DNA of 35,385 nt from assembly GCF_014737315.1 (NCBI RefSeq), contig NZ_JPUF01000041.1, positions 1-35,385 of the forward strand, in the 5' to 3' direction. The number at the start of each line of letters is the position of its first letter. Position 1 is the first letter of the stretch. Of the stretch, positions 14,674-22,940 are shown piece by piece. The position numbers and the translations under genes were made by a program. Origin of the DNA: Treponema zioleckii. GTDB taxonomy: Bacteria; Spirochaetota; Spirochaetia; Treponematales; Treponemataceae. Under the pieces are notes generated by a model. It worked only from the letters and a program-made list of their open reading frames with translations. It was not told the DNA's origin and did not search any database.

Positions 14674-17550
14674 TTACTTAGACTTCATCGTGTAAACGCC
14701 GTCCCAAACGTCCGGAATTCCGTTTGCTAAAAAGTCTTCGCAGCGGCTCATAAAGTATTTTGACGAAGCGTCTTCTGGGTAAAGTTCGTCAGCTTTTTTG
14801 TAGAACTCGTAAGCCTTCTTAAAATCCGACGCAGGTTTTGGAGTTAGCGGCGTGTCCGCACCCTTCATGTACCACTTCATTCCCTCGTTAAAAATATCCG
14901 TTGCGGTAATCTGCTTTTCGCTGAGTTCTTCGCGCAAACCAATAATATTGTAGATTCTTACAGGCTTTTTAACGTTGATTACGCGAACAGCGTCGAACGC
15001 ACGTGCAACGAGCTTTCCGTGGTTCACGCCGGAATCAGCTTCGAGCCATGTGCTTTCGCTCACCATAATCCAAGAGCCGTAAACTTTGTTCGTTCCTTCA
15101 AGTCGGCTCGCAAGGTTTACGTTGTTTCCCATAATCGTGTAGTTGAGCTTTTTGTCAGTACCCATGTTTCCAACAACCATGCTTCCCGTGTTCAAGCCGA
15201 CACGCGAGTGCAAAAAGAACGGTTTTCCGGTGTCGTTGCCTTCCTTGTCCTTAATTGTCGGAAGTTCGCTCGCATGTTCTTCGTTGAACTTTTTCTCCGC
15301 CTGAAGCATTCGGATTCCAGCCACGCACGCGTTGAATGCGTTGTTCTCGTCAGGCACCGGCGCACCGAAGAACGAAACGATTTCGTCACCGACGTATTTG
15401 TCAATTGTTCCCGTGCAGTCCATAATCGCGTCGCTAAGAACGCCAAGATATTGGTTTAGAATCGCTACAAGGCGTTCAGCCCCGCGCGACGCACCCAATG
15501 CATTCACTTCTTCGGCAGATTTTCTCTCTTCTGGCGGAAGGGTCTCGTTTTCTTCGCGGGTTCGTTTTAGTTCCTCGTTGTTCACGGTCTCCGTAAAGCC
15601 AGAGAAAGTCGCAACGTCCGAGAAGAGAGCCGTAAGATTTTCGCTCTTTCCTCCGAGCTTTGCCACGTCAGGATTCTTTACGATTTGCTCAACGACGGCC
15701 GGGGCAACGTATGCACCGAACGTGTTCTGAAGGAATTTCTTGTCTTTTTCAGAAATCATGAATCGGGTAATCGTTACGACTAAGTACGACGTGAAAGCAA
15801 TGAGAATCGAGGTGAACGATGGAATGTAGATTCCGAAAAGTTTCATTGCGAGGACTGGAATTACAATTACGATTACGAGAAGAAGAATTCCTGAAAGATT
15901 CTGAAAGAATGCCTTTTTTTGCGAGCTGAATCCGACCAGAATGAACGTGAGTATGCCTGAGAAAATTACACTCCAGTACCAGCTTATTGGTTTTATAAAA
16001 TCCTGCGTGAGAATTGTGTTGTAAACGTTTGCGTGAGTTCCAACGTTCGGGTATGAAGTGTTGAACGGAGTTGTTCCCAAATCCGTGGTGCCGGTTCCCG
16101 TGTTGCCGACAATGCAGAATTTTCCGGTGTAAGTTTCTTTCATAAGCGGAAAGTATGCGTTGTAGTTTTCCACGCTGTCTGCGAACGCGCTCTGATTCAA
16201 ATAGAGATTTGAAAGCGTGTCGATTTCTGCTTCCGAAAGTCCTTCCGAATTATTTATCACTTTTTCGAGCGAAATCAGATAGTTTGAATTTACGAATGCA
16301 GTTACGTCTTCAAAAAATCTTTTTCGCATTTCAAAAAATTCCTGATAATAATCGTCGCTTATTCCGCCTTCAATCGCATTGCCAGTCGCATCATAACCTT
16401 TGCACATTTCCATCAATTGATTTTTTACTTCTTTCATCATCAAATATGAATCGTAAAGTTGCAGCACCTGATTCATAAAAGCGAGATCTTCTTCCGAGTC
16501 AAAAGTCAGATTGAAGTTTTCAATGTCCTTAAAATCCTTCAGGTTTTGAGCGATGTTTTCCTCAAATTGCGCGAGGAGCCAGAGATAATAGACCGAGTTG
16601 TGATTGAACGAAGTTTTTTCTGGAATAAGCTCACCGGTTTCTGGGTTCGTCGTGATGAACGGTTTTTTTAGCCAGTGAATCAGCATGTTTCCGTCTTCGT
16701 CAAGAGGAATCGTAATGTCTTTAGGCTCGCTTTCTCCAGGTATTGAACAGTCTTTTAAGACGATGGTGCGCGATTTTCTTTCTATTGATGATGGATTGAT
16801 TATTTTTAGGAGCGGAGCGGTGGAAAGCTGTGCCAAACATCCGTCGTCATACTGTATAAGGAGTCTTACCCGCCTTCGGCTTCCGTCCGAGTCGATTATT
16901 ACGTTCGGGTAGCCAGCGCCTTTTGCGTGTGAGAGAAATTTGTAGTTGGCCGGCGAAAAATCTGCGTAAGTTTTTCTGGCCCCGTCTTTTTCAAAATTGT
17001 CCTCATCGTCAACCACGGAATACAAAAATCTGCTTGATGCGTAGTTTTTGTCGTCCTCGCTGTAGCTTTGCCCGATGTCCCCGGAATTAATCGTCATCCA
17101 CGTGTTTCCGAAAAACTGAATGTTTTGAGCGAACATTTCATCGTAATCGAGAAAAACGTTGTTCAAATCAGAAAGTTTTTCCTGCGGATTTTTCTGAATT
17201 TCTTGCAGGAGATTTTCGTCAATCGCTTTTTTGGATTCCGACATGTATTCAATATCGAATACCACTGTTTCGGCTCCAAGTTCCTTCATCCTAAAAAGCG
17301 CGTCTGCAATTATGTCCCGTGTCCAAGGCCAGGCTCCCATCTGACCGAGCGCAAGGTCGTCTACGTCAACGAGTAGAACTTCGTCTCTCTGTTTTGGAGA
17401 ATCCCTAAAACCCAAAAGCAGGTCGTAAAACCTGTATTCGAATTTGTTCAGAACCCCGACGGCTGCTATACCCGTCCAAAAAACAATTGAGATAATTACA
17501 ATTATTTTTGCCAAAAATCGGTTTGATTTGTGTTTTGTTTCTTTTCCCAT
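14674..17550 (-). CDS. CHASE2-domain class III adenylate/guanylate cyclase
   Basis: Membrane receptor that should make cAMP (or cGMP) in response to an extracytoplasmic signal. Layout of 958 aa: TM at ~13-33; a large outside CHASE2 sensor (VDVDDLALGQMGAWPWTRD at 61-79 is its hallmark) to ~520; three TMs at ~523-600; a cyclase domain at ~639-870; a helical tail with a TPR-like stretch (KKAYEFYKKADELYPED). Cyclase residues are present: metal aspartates D645 and D722 (GDEIV), K718, T805, transition-state N812 and R816. Oddities are a ~30-residue charged insert at ~662-690 and an extra helical segment (~310-430) in the sensor. Base specificity is not certain; Lys plus Thr favours ATP. There is no Shine-Dalgarno; TATACT (17558-17563) ends 7 nt before the ATG. 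Divergent from the outer-membrane gene pair. Confidence 0.92.
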   Translation of the reverse strand: MGKETKHKSNRFLAKIIVIISIVFWTGIAAVGVLNKFEYRFYDLLLGFRDSPKQRDEVLLVDVDDLALGQMGAWPWTRDIIADALFRMKELGAETVVFDIEYMSESKKAIDENLLQEIQKNPQEKLSDLNNVFLDYDEMFAQNIQFFGNTWMTINSGDIGQSYSEDDKNYASSRFLYSVVDDEDNFEKDGARKTYADFSPANYKFLSHAKGAGYPNVIIDSDGSRRRVRLLIQYDDGCLAQLSTAPLLKIINPSSIERKSRTIVLKDCSIPGESEPKDITIPLDEDGNMLIHWLKKPFITTNPETGELIPEKTSFNHNSVYYLWLLAQFEENIAQNLKDFKDIENFNLTFDSEEDLAFMNQVLQLYDSYLMMKEVKNQLMEMCKGYDATGNAIEGGISDDYYQEFFEMRKRFFEDVTAFVNSNYLISLEKVINNSEGLSEAEIDTLSNLYLNQSAFADSVENYNAYFPLMKETYTGKFCIVGNTGTGTTDLGTTPFNTSYPNVGTHANVYNTILTQDFIKPISWYWSVIFSGILTFILVGFSSQKKAFFQNLSGILLLVIVIVIPVLAMKLFGIYIPSFTSILIAFTSYLVVTITRFMISEKDKKFLQNTFGAYVAPAVVEQIVKNPDVAKLGGKSENLTALFSDVATFSGFTETVNNEELKRTREENETLPPEERKSAEEVNALGASRGAERLVAILNQYLGVLSDAIMDCTGTIDKYVGDEIVSFFGAPVPDENNAFNACVAGIRMLQAEKKFNEEHASELPTIKDKEGNDTGKPFFLHSRVGLNTGSMVVGNMGTDKKLNYTIMGNNVNLASRLEGTNKVYGSWIMVSESTWLEADSGVNHGKLVARAFDAVRVINVKKPVRIYNIIGLREELSEKQITATDIFNEGMKWYMKGADTPLTPKPASDFKKAYEFYKKADELYPEDASSKYFMSRCEDFLANGIPDVWDGVYTMKSK

Positions 17551-17645
17551 GACAAAAAGTATATCACGATGTATAATTTTTTAAATTCTAATTTTAGACT
17601 ATTTAAATTCTAAATTATTCTTACCTTTTTTATAAGGAGACCAAA

Positions 17646-18086
17646 ATGAAAAAGAAACTTCTTTTTGTGTTTGCGATGGCAATTCTGGTTTCTGTCGCAG
17701 CATTTGCACAGAGTTCTGAAAAACTTACGGAAATAATTTCTACAGAAAATGTCACTTGCGGACAAGTTGCCTATCTTGCTGCCACGTATTCAAGTGCTAT
17801 ATCTGAAGATGATGGCGATGAGAAAGCTTTTGAACTTTACAAAGAAGAAGGTTGTTTTGGTCCTTCTGTTCTTGCCTCTGATGCCGCGACCTTGGCGGAG
17901 GTTTCAAACCTTTTGGTAAAAGTTACGAACACAAAATGCGGGCTTTTTTATCGTCTGACGGGTGCTCAGCGGTACGCTTTTAAGGAACTGAAGGCGAAGG
18001 GCATTATACCGCAGACCGCGGATCCTAATATGAAGATTTCTGGTCGTGATGCGATTGGAATTTTGAACAAACTGATTTCGGAATAG
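17646..18086 (+). CDS. Small periplasmic protein, family not recognised
   Basis: 146 aa with a signal peptide (cleavage AFA|QS near residue 22). The mature region appears to consist of two loosely similar halves: TCGQVAYLAATYSSAI... and TGAQRYAFKELKAKGIIP...GRDAIGILNKLIS. These are faintly like S-layer-homology repeats, but I would not assign that. Three cysteines remain after export. AAGGAGA sits 6 nt before the ATG. The stop is 13 nt before the next gene, so it is co-transcribed with the outer-membrane protein, and both diverge from the cyclase across a 95-bp AT-rich gap. A sequence TTTAAATTCTAA occurs twice there (about 17579-17590 and 17603-17614). An auxiliary or sensor role with the membrane protein is inference only. 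Confidence 0.8.
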   Translation: MKKKLLFVFAMAILVSVAAFAQSSEKLTEIISTENVTCGQVAYLAATYSSAISEDDGDEKAFELYKEEGCFGPSVLASDAATLAEVSNLLVKVTNTKCGLFYRLTGAQRYAFKELKAKGIIPQTADPNMKISGRDAIGILNKLISE

Positions 18087-18099
18087 AAGAGGCAATAAA

Positions 18100-19290
18100 A
18101 TGAATATTACGATTAGAAAGAAGATATTTTCGGTTTTGGCAGTTTCTTTTTTAGCAACCTCTGCTTTTTCTGTGGAGTGGGGCGGACTTTTAGACAATGA
18201 TTCCACCGTCAAAGGAAATAAATTTTCAAAAGATGCCCTTGTTTTTGACCAAAAGGACACGGCTTCGCTTTGGATTCGCGCACCTTTTAACGATGAAGGT
18301 TCCAGCTATTTTACGGCAGAAGGAACTTATCAGTTTGAAAAGAATTTTCCTTTTGATTCAGAAGCCCCGTCTGAAGATGCTACAAATTACATCGATTTGG
18401 ATTTGTTCAAATTTGTTTTTGCAAAGGAGATTGGCGATTCAAAAATCACGACATCGGTGGGAAGATTTTTCGTGAGCGATTTGTCTTCTGCGGTTTACAC
18501 CCAGAATTCTGATGGCGTGCTTTTTTCGTATGAAGGCTTGTTGAATTTTTCTGTTTACGGCGGTTATACGGGGCTTTTGAACGGAAATATGGTTTCGATA
18601 ATGGGGCCTGAGAGCTTTGTCGTTGATTCCGAAAAAAATTATGATTTTGCGGACAAGTATATAGTAGGAATCGGAAATGTTGTGTTCCGAAACGTTTTTG
18701 CGAACCAGGATTTGTCGGCAGAATTTATGGGAACATTCCGTCTTGCTGACGAATCGTACAACCGCATGTACGGAACTCTTTCCCTTGCGGGGCCACTTCC
18801 GAGCGGATTGTATTACGGAGTTTCTTCAACTGTGGGATTTGTAAAATTTGATGCCGAGGACATGAAGATTGGAAATCTCTCAAAACTTTATCTCTCATAT
18901 TATTCTGATTTTAAGTCGGCTTCGATCACTTTGAACGGAACTTATGCGTCTGGAAAACAAGGGCCGTTTGACCCGTTCAAAGGCTTTACAAAATCCACTG
19001 CCGTAAATTCGTTGAATGAAGAAGATTATTCTTCGCTGGTTTTAGGCGGTTTGACGGCGACAATCAAACCTGTTTACAATCTTCTTGTAACATGTTCATT
19101 TGATTTTGCAAATTTCTTTGAAGTTGAAGGCTTTGCCGAGTCGCACAAAGGAATTCAGTATAAAATCGGTGCCAACTGGCAGCTCTTTTCTGATGTTTTG
19201 TTAGGCTTGAATTTTGGTCAGTACCACGATTTTGATATTGAAGAAGAGAACAAAGTTTCTGCCCAGTTAAAGGCGGTCATCACGTTCTAA
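18100..19290 (+). CDS. Predicted outer-membrane beta-barrel protein
   Basis: 396 aa with a signal peptide (cleavage near SAFS|VE, residue 24). The rest is a succession of alternating polar/apolar strands rich in Tyr, Phe, Gly and Ser, ending in ...LKAVITF with a C-terminal phenylalanine, the signal used by the BAM machinery. No family motif was recognised; porin or adhesin are both possible. GAGG lies before the ATG. Second gene of a pair with the 146-aa protein. A short inverted repeat (CTGTCAT at ~19312 with ATGACAG near 19366) follows the stop and may end the transcript. Confidence 0.8.
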   Translation: MNITIRKKIFSVLAVSFLATSAFSVEWGGLLDNDSTVKGNKFSKDALVFDQKDTASLWIRAPFNDEGSSYFTAEGTYQFEKNFPFDSEAPSEDATNYIDLDLFKFVFAKEIGDSKITTSVGRFFVSDLSSAVYTQNSDGVLFSYEGLLNFSVYGGYTGLLNGNMVSIMGPESFVVDSEKNYDFADKYIVGIGNVVFRNVFANQDLSAEFMGTFRLADESYNRMYGTLSLAGPLPSGLYYGVSSTVGFVKFDAEDMKIGNLSKLYLSYYSDFKSASITLNGTYASGKQGPFDPFKGFTKSTAVNSLNEEDYSSLVLGGLTATIKPVYNLLVTCSFDFANFFEVEGFAESHKGIQYKIGANWQLFSDVLLGLNFGQYHDFDIEEENKVSAQLKAVITF

Positions 19291-19311
19291 TGCATAGAAT
19301 AATGAAGCGCT

Positions 19312-19412
19312 GTCATTCCGAACTTGATTGGAAATCTAAAAACACGGATGACGAATCAGCTTCTGCATGACAGTTATGGGGGCTCGAAAAACTGAAGTTT
19401 TCCGAAGTTCCC
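19312..19412. repeat. Intergenic repeat cluster downstream of the barrel gene
   Basis: CTGTCAT and ATGACAG flank an ATTCCGAACTTG-type sequence related to 12026-12067. It is followed at 19382-19412 by a GAAAAACTGAAGTTTTCC hairpin of the same family as 7960-7987 and 30347-30375. The 181-bp gap contains no gene. The FecR gene promoter is probably just to the right: TTGTTT, 17 nt, TATAAG at ~19439-19444. Confidence 0.6.
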
Positions 19413-19471
19413 TTGTTTGTTTTTTAACTTCTTGTGCGTTATAAGAAAACTATGGATAGGAGGAATTTTCT

Positions 19472-20281
19472 ATGAAGAAATTTATTCTTTCGGTTATTTT
19501 TGCATCTTTCGCTTTATCTGCATTTTGTTTGGAAGCTGTGGTTGTTTCTGCTACAGGAAAAGCGGAAGTTCAGTCTGGAAGTCAATGGGTAAAACTTGAA
19601 AAAGGAGCGTCGCTTGGTAAAGGCGCAGTCATTCAGACTGGTTTTAAGTCAGAAGTTGTTCTTCAAATAAAAGGTTCAACGGTAACAGTTGCGCCGCTTT
19701 CAAGAATAACTTTGGAGCAACTTGTTTCAAAGGACACTAAAGATGAGACAAAACTTTATCTTGATACAGGTTCCGTAAAATCTAACGTAAAAAAGGCTGA
19801 CGGAAAGCGTGTTGGATTTACCGTTCGTTCTCCAGTTGCAACCGCTTCTGTTCGAGGAACTGAATTGACTGTTTCAAACGGTTTTCGCTCAACCGACGTA
19901 AAAACTCATTCTGGTTCGGTTGCTGTATGGAAGTCAAAAAATAAGGGAGCGGAACTTTCTTCTGAGGCTGAAGATGCGGCTCCAGCCCCTGAGGAGTCTG
20001 CCGGAAGCTCTGCATCTGACATTGCCGACGGTGCGCCTGCAAACGCATTTACGGTAACTAAAGGTCAGACTGCCGGCTTTGAAGCAAGTGGCGAAACAAA
20101 AAGTGCTCATGCAAACGCTGTAAAAACGGCTGTCAGCATGGAAAGCGGAACACACACCGCGGCTGCCGCAGAATCGGTTTCTACGGCAGGTTCGGCTGCT
20201 CCTGTTTCTGCGCCTGTTGAAGTGACTTCAAAGCCAAAGCAGAAAGGTTCTATTTCTGTTAATATCGTTTGGGAAGACTAA
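19472..20281 (+). CDS. FecR-domain exported protein
   Basis: 269 aa. A signal peptide of ~19 residues is followed by a FecR domain (~40-140: GSQWVKLEKGASLGKGAVIQ, VVLQIKGSTVTVAPLSRITL, LYLDTGSVKSNV, RSPVATASVRGTELTV). The C-terminal third is low-complexity, rich in Ala, Ser and Glu. Classical FecR is an anti-sigma regulator with a cytoplasmic end, but this protein has no internal membrane segment and no sigma-factor gene beside it. It is more likely a periplasmic or surface protein using the FecR beta fold as a binding domain. AGGAGG lies 7-8 nt before the ATG. It lies two genes from the divergent CHASE2 cyclase, and CHASE2 and FecR proteins are plausible signalling partners (inference). Confidence 0.85.
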   Translation: MKKFILSVIFASFALSAFCLEAVVVSATGKAEVQSGSQWVKLEKGASLGKGAVIQTGFKSEVVLQIKGSTVTVAPLSRITLEQLVSKDTKDETKLYLDTGSVKSNVKKADGKRVGFTVRSPVATASVRGTELTVSNGFRSTDVKTHSGSVAVWKSKNKGAELSSEAEDAAPAPEESAGSSASDIADGAPANAFTVTKGQTAGFEASGETKSAHANAVKTAVSMESGTHTAAAAESVSTAGSAAPVSAPVEVTSKPKQKGSISVNIVWED

Positions 20282-20359
20282 CAAAGTTCTATGCCGAACT
20301 CGTTTCGGAATCTTCGTTTTGAGATTCTGAGACTAGGGATTTCAGCATTAGAAAATTGC

Positions 20360-20428
20360 AAAAATGATGGCTGACCGTAAGTTGTATCCGACTTCCTTCG
20401 GTCGTGAACGGTCAGAATCATTTTTTAT
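20360..20428 (+). repeat. Palindromic repeat element, copy 3 (core only)
   Basis: AAAATGAT (20361-20368) pairs with ATCATTTT (20417-20424), and CTGACCGT (20371-20378) with ACGGTCAG (20408-20415). The inner GTATCCGACTTCC..CGGTCGTGAACGG matches copy 1 closely. Flanking terminal arms are absent. Position after the FecR gene and the T run would let it act as a terminator. Confidence 0.82.
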
Positions 20429-20440
20429 TCGTTATACTAG

Positions 20441-20480
20441 GGCTGTTTGCGGATTTATCGGATAAACAGCCTTTTTGTTT
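20441..20480 (+). terminator. Terminator downstream of the FecR gene
   Basis: GGCTGTTT (20441-20448) and AAACAGCC (20464-20471) flank an imperfectly paired interior and are followed by TTTTTGTTTT. It comes just after palindromic element copy 3, giving two stems in series. Confidence 0.8.
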
Positions 20481-20571
20481 TCATGAAGATTCTGAAAAAG
20501 CTGAATTTTCAGATTCTAGAGATGTCATTCAGTTTGTTTTCAAAACTTGATGAATTTGATAAAATCTTAAT

Positions 20572-21453
20572 ATGTTCAAAAATAATTTAAAATCGCTTTC
20601 GATTGCATTTATAATGTTTTCAGTTTTGTTTTCTTTTGGCTGTAAAAAAGAAAAATCTGCCGGGACTATTCAAATTGAGCCGACAGAAATGGCTCAGGAA
20701 GGGGATTCTTCGCTTCCTTTGAAGGTTCGAAAATTTGACGATGCGACAAAATCTTACGTTTATGGAAAGACAATCGCAATTCTTTTGGGGCACGGTTACA
20801 ACGATTCTGAATCGATAAAAAAAATCACTGAATATATGGAAGATAATTACGGTGTTGAGACCGAGGACAATCCTGCGTTGATTTCGATTATCGTTTATCC
20901 TCGTGATTTTATGCGTGGTTCGCGGGCAAGAATCAGTTCCCTAAAGTCTATGCTCGAAGAGAAAAAACTTCGCGGTCTGATTATGATTGGGGCGCCGGAA
21001 AATATCGACACTCCGCTCGGTAAAATGCAAGATGAATACAACAAAACGTGCGTAATGCCGTATGCGTTCCCTGTGTTCTCATTCCTTTCGCAGGCTGATG
21101 TGAACGCATCTGAGGCGACTGCCGATTTTGTGCTTGATAAAGTTCAAAAAACAGCTTCGATTGATAATGCCGCCGATGCGAATGCTGACGAAGATTCTGT
21201 TCTGGATTTTGATGCTGTTACACTGCTCGGAAACGCCGTTGATGCGATGCTTTCTCCAGAAATCAGAAAAGTTTACGATGTTTTGCCAATTGAACCTGCC
21301 GAGGATTCTGAGCCAATCGAAAAAAAATATTTGAAAGATGAAATAGATTTAAAACCGTTCGTCCAGAATATTATTGGTTCAAAACATAAGATAACAAATT
21401 ATGTTGATGGCGAGACCAGTCTTATGTCTCAAAATCATTTTGTTTTTGAATAA
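20572..21453 (+). CDS. Predicted lipoprotein, family not recognised
   Basis: 293 aa. A signal sequence ends in a lipobox-like FSFGC (Cys24), so membrane anchoring is likely. The mature part resembles a periplasmic-binding-protein-like alpha/beta fold: GKTIAILLGHGYNDSESIKKI, LISIIVYPRDF, LRGLIMIGAPENIDTPL and a later PYAFPVFSFLSQADV. This suggests small-molecule or nucleotide binding, but no family is assigned. There is no Shine-Dalgarno; TAAAAT (20560-20565) lies 6 nt before the ATG, so leaderless initiation is predicted. The stop is 14 nt before the phosphoesterase, so the two are co-transcribed. Confidence 0.78.
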   Translation: MFKNNLKSLSIAFIMFSVLFSFGCKKEKSAGTIQIEPTEMAQEGDSSLPLKVRKFDDATKSYVYGKTIAILLGHGYNDSESIKKITEYMEDNYGVETEDNPALISIIVYPRDFMRGSRARISSLKSMLEEKKLRGLIMIGAPENIDTPLGKMQDEYNKTCVMPYAFPVFSFLSQADVNASEATADFVLDKVQKTASIDNAADANADEDSVLDFDAVTLLGNAVDAMLSPEIRKVYDVLPIEPAEDSEPIEKKYLKDEIDLKPFVQNIIGSKHKITNYVDGETSLMSQNHFVFE

Positions 21454-21467
21454 AATTTAGGAGTGCC

Positions 21468-22169
21468 ATGATAGAGCTGATTCAACAAAAAAATTTTGCA
21501 ATAGGTGCGTCAGATTTTTCTGAGGCTCTTGCCAACAAAGATCGCGTAAGATTGCTTGTTATTTCAGACTCGCATGGAAGCCGAGATATTCTTATGAGCA
21601 TTCTTCGAAAATTTGGTCAGAATGTTGACGCAATGTGCTTTTGCGGTGACGGTATGCCGGATTTATTGGGAATGCTCATGTTAGGATATAATAATCCCGA
21701 TTTTTCACAGTTTATTCCGCCAATCGTGTTTTTTGTCCGCGGGAATGGGGACAATTCCACCTACAGTTTGCTTGCGGACACTCACATGACGGTTTACGTT
21801 CCTATTGACCTTGAGTTTACCGCTGCCGGAAAACAGATTTTTATGACGCACGGTCACAGATATGACGTTTATTACGGCACGAAGGATTTGTGCGCTGCTG
21901 CCCACGAAAAAAATGCTTCGATTGTGTTTTTCGGACATACTCACATATCAAATCTGCAGTATAAAAATCAACTTACTATATTGAATCCTGGAAGTTGCTC
22001 TCATCCTCGCGGTGGGGCGGCTCATACTATTTCTATTGTTGAAATTGAAAAAAATTCTGTGGAACGAAATCCCAAAGCAGATTTTTTTGAAATAAAATGG
22101 GATGCAGACGGCGAGGTTGAGTTTGTGCCTTATTCACCGTCCACAGAAGAAATTAATTTGTTCTGGTAA
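21468..22169 (+). CDS. YfcE-type metallophosphoesterase
   Basis: Binuclear-metal phosphodiesterase of the YfcE/MJ0936 group. 233 aa with all motifs in order: DSHGSRD (D34, H36), CGDGMPD, VRGNGD, THGHRYDV, FGHTH, and NPGSCSHPRG. A ~20-residue N-terminal extension and a ~35-residue C-terminal extension (DFFEIKWDADGEVEFVPY) exceed the usual ~180 aa. Natural substrates are not inferable from sequence. AGGAG lies 5 nt before the ATG. Co-transcribed with the lipoprotein. Its stop lies only 6 nt from the stop of the convergent hydrolase, with no room for a terminator between them. Confidence 0.9.
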   Translation: MIELIQQKNFAIGASDFSEALANKDRVRLLVISDSHGSRDILMSILRKFGQNVDAMCFCGDGMPDLLGMLMLGYNNPDFSQFIPPIVFFVRGNGDNSTYSLLADTHMTVYVPIDLEFTAAGKQIFMTHGHRYDVYYGTKDLCAAAHEKNASIVFFGHTHISNLQYKNQLTILNPGSCSHPRGGAAHTISIVEIEKNSVERNPKADFFEIKWDADGEVEFVPYSPSTEEINLFW

Positions 22170-22175
22170 GCTAAA

Positions 22176-22865
22176 TTACAGTCCTTCGCTCAGTTTAAAT
22201 TCTACTAAATCATGTCCTGGAAATACTTTTGCATCTGGATTTACTTTTTTTGCGAGGAGTTCCAAACTCTGTCGAAGTTTGTATTCATCTCCGCCTGGCA
22301 AATCTGTTCTTCCACATCCCTGAAAAAAAAGCGTATCGCCGGAGATTAACAGTCCCTCATCGTTATTGTACAGGCATATTGCTCCTGGAGTGTGTCCTGG
22401 CGTATGAATTACAGTCCACTTTTCAAGTGCTGCACGCAAATTTTCATCTTGAATTTGTGAAAATGTGGTGGCAAGATTTTCTCCATCGTTCAGAATATTT
22501 GTAGGTTCTGGCAAATTCGAAACGTATGGCAAAAATGCTTCAAAACCCATTTGGCTTAAAGTCATGTCCTGAAGTTTTTCGCTGTTTTTTCCCAAGAAAA
22601 CAGCGTCCTGCTCGTGAATGCCAATTAAAATTTCTGGATATTTTCGTTTTAAGAAAGGGAGTCCTGAAACATGGTCAAAGTGCCCGTGCGTAACGATAGC
22701 TGCGATTGGCTGAAAGTTGTTTTTGTTTATGAATGTTTCGAGACGTTGCTCATCTCCAGAGAACGCGCATGCGGCAGGGTCTATGATTATAACTTTGTTG
22801 TCGCATAGTGGTATCAAAAATGTATTCACATTTAATGGGCCTGTATGAATTAAAAGCGGTTTCAT
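22176..22865 (-). CDS. Glyoxalase-II-like metallo-beta-lactamase hydrolase
   Basis: 229 aa, YcbL / hydroxyacylglutathione-hydrolase-like. Seen: THGHFDHVSG (H60, H62, D64, H65), HTPGHTPGAICLY, SGDTLFFQGCGRTDLPGG and FPGHD, the full set of metal ligands. The short form without the C-terminal glutathione-binding domain fits the YcbL-type thioesterase group, which can act on S-lactoylglutathione or other thioesters. GGAGATTTT precedes the ATG. The ribosome-binding site is only ~6 nt after the T run of the terminator behind the DbpA-like gene, so expression probably relies on read-through or an unseen promoter. Confidence 0.88.
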   Translation of the reverse strand: MKPLLIHTGPLNVNTFLIPLCDNKVIIIDPAACAFSGDEQRLETFINKNNFQPIAAIVTHGHFDHVSGLPFLKRKYPEILIGIHEQDAVFLGKNSEKLQDMTLSQMGFEAFLPYVSNLPEPTNILNDGENLATTFSQIQDENLRAALEKWTVIHTPGHTPGAICLYNNDEGLLISGDTLFFQGCGRTDLPGGDEYKLRQSLELLAKKVNPDAKVFPGHDLVEFKLSEGL

Positions 22866-22876
22866 AAAATCTCCAT

Positions 22877-22918
22877 AAAAAAAAGACTGTTTTGATTCTT
22901 TAAAAAGTTCAAAACAGC
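22877..22918 (-). terminator. Terminator after the DbpA-like gene
   Basis: On the minus strand, CTGTTTTGA and TCAAAACAG arms, then a run of eight T. It lies 23 nt after the DbpA-like stop and directly before the hydrolase ribosome-binding site. Confidence 0.85.
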
Positions 22919-22940
22919 CTTTAAAAATGAACGAAAAATT

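Noticed and set aside
14207-14730. Several short plus-strand frames of 60-90 aa
   Set aside because: All are translations of the nested-palindrome repeats in different frames and run into the end of the cyclase gene.
20433-20480. Small RNA starting at TATACT and ending at the terminator
   Set aside because: It would be only ~30-40 nt and has no convincing -35 box.
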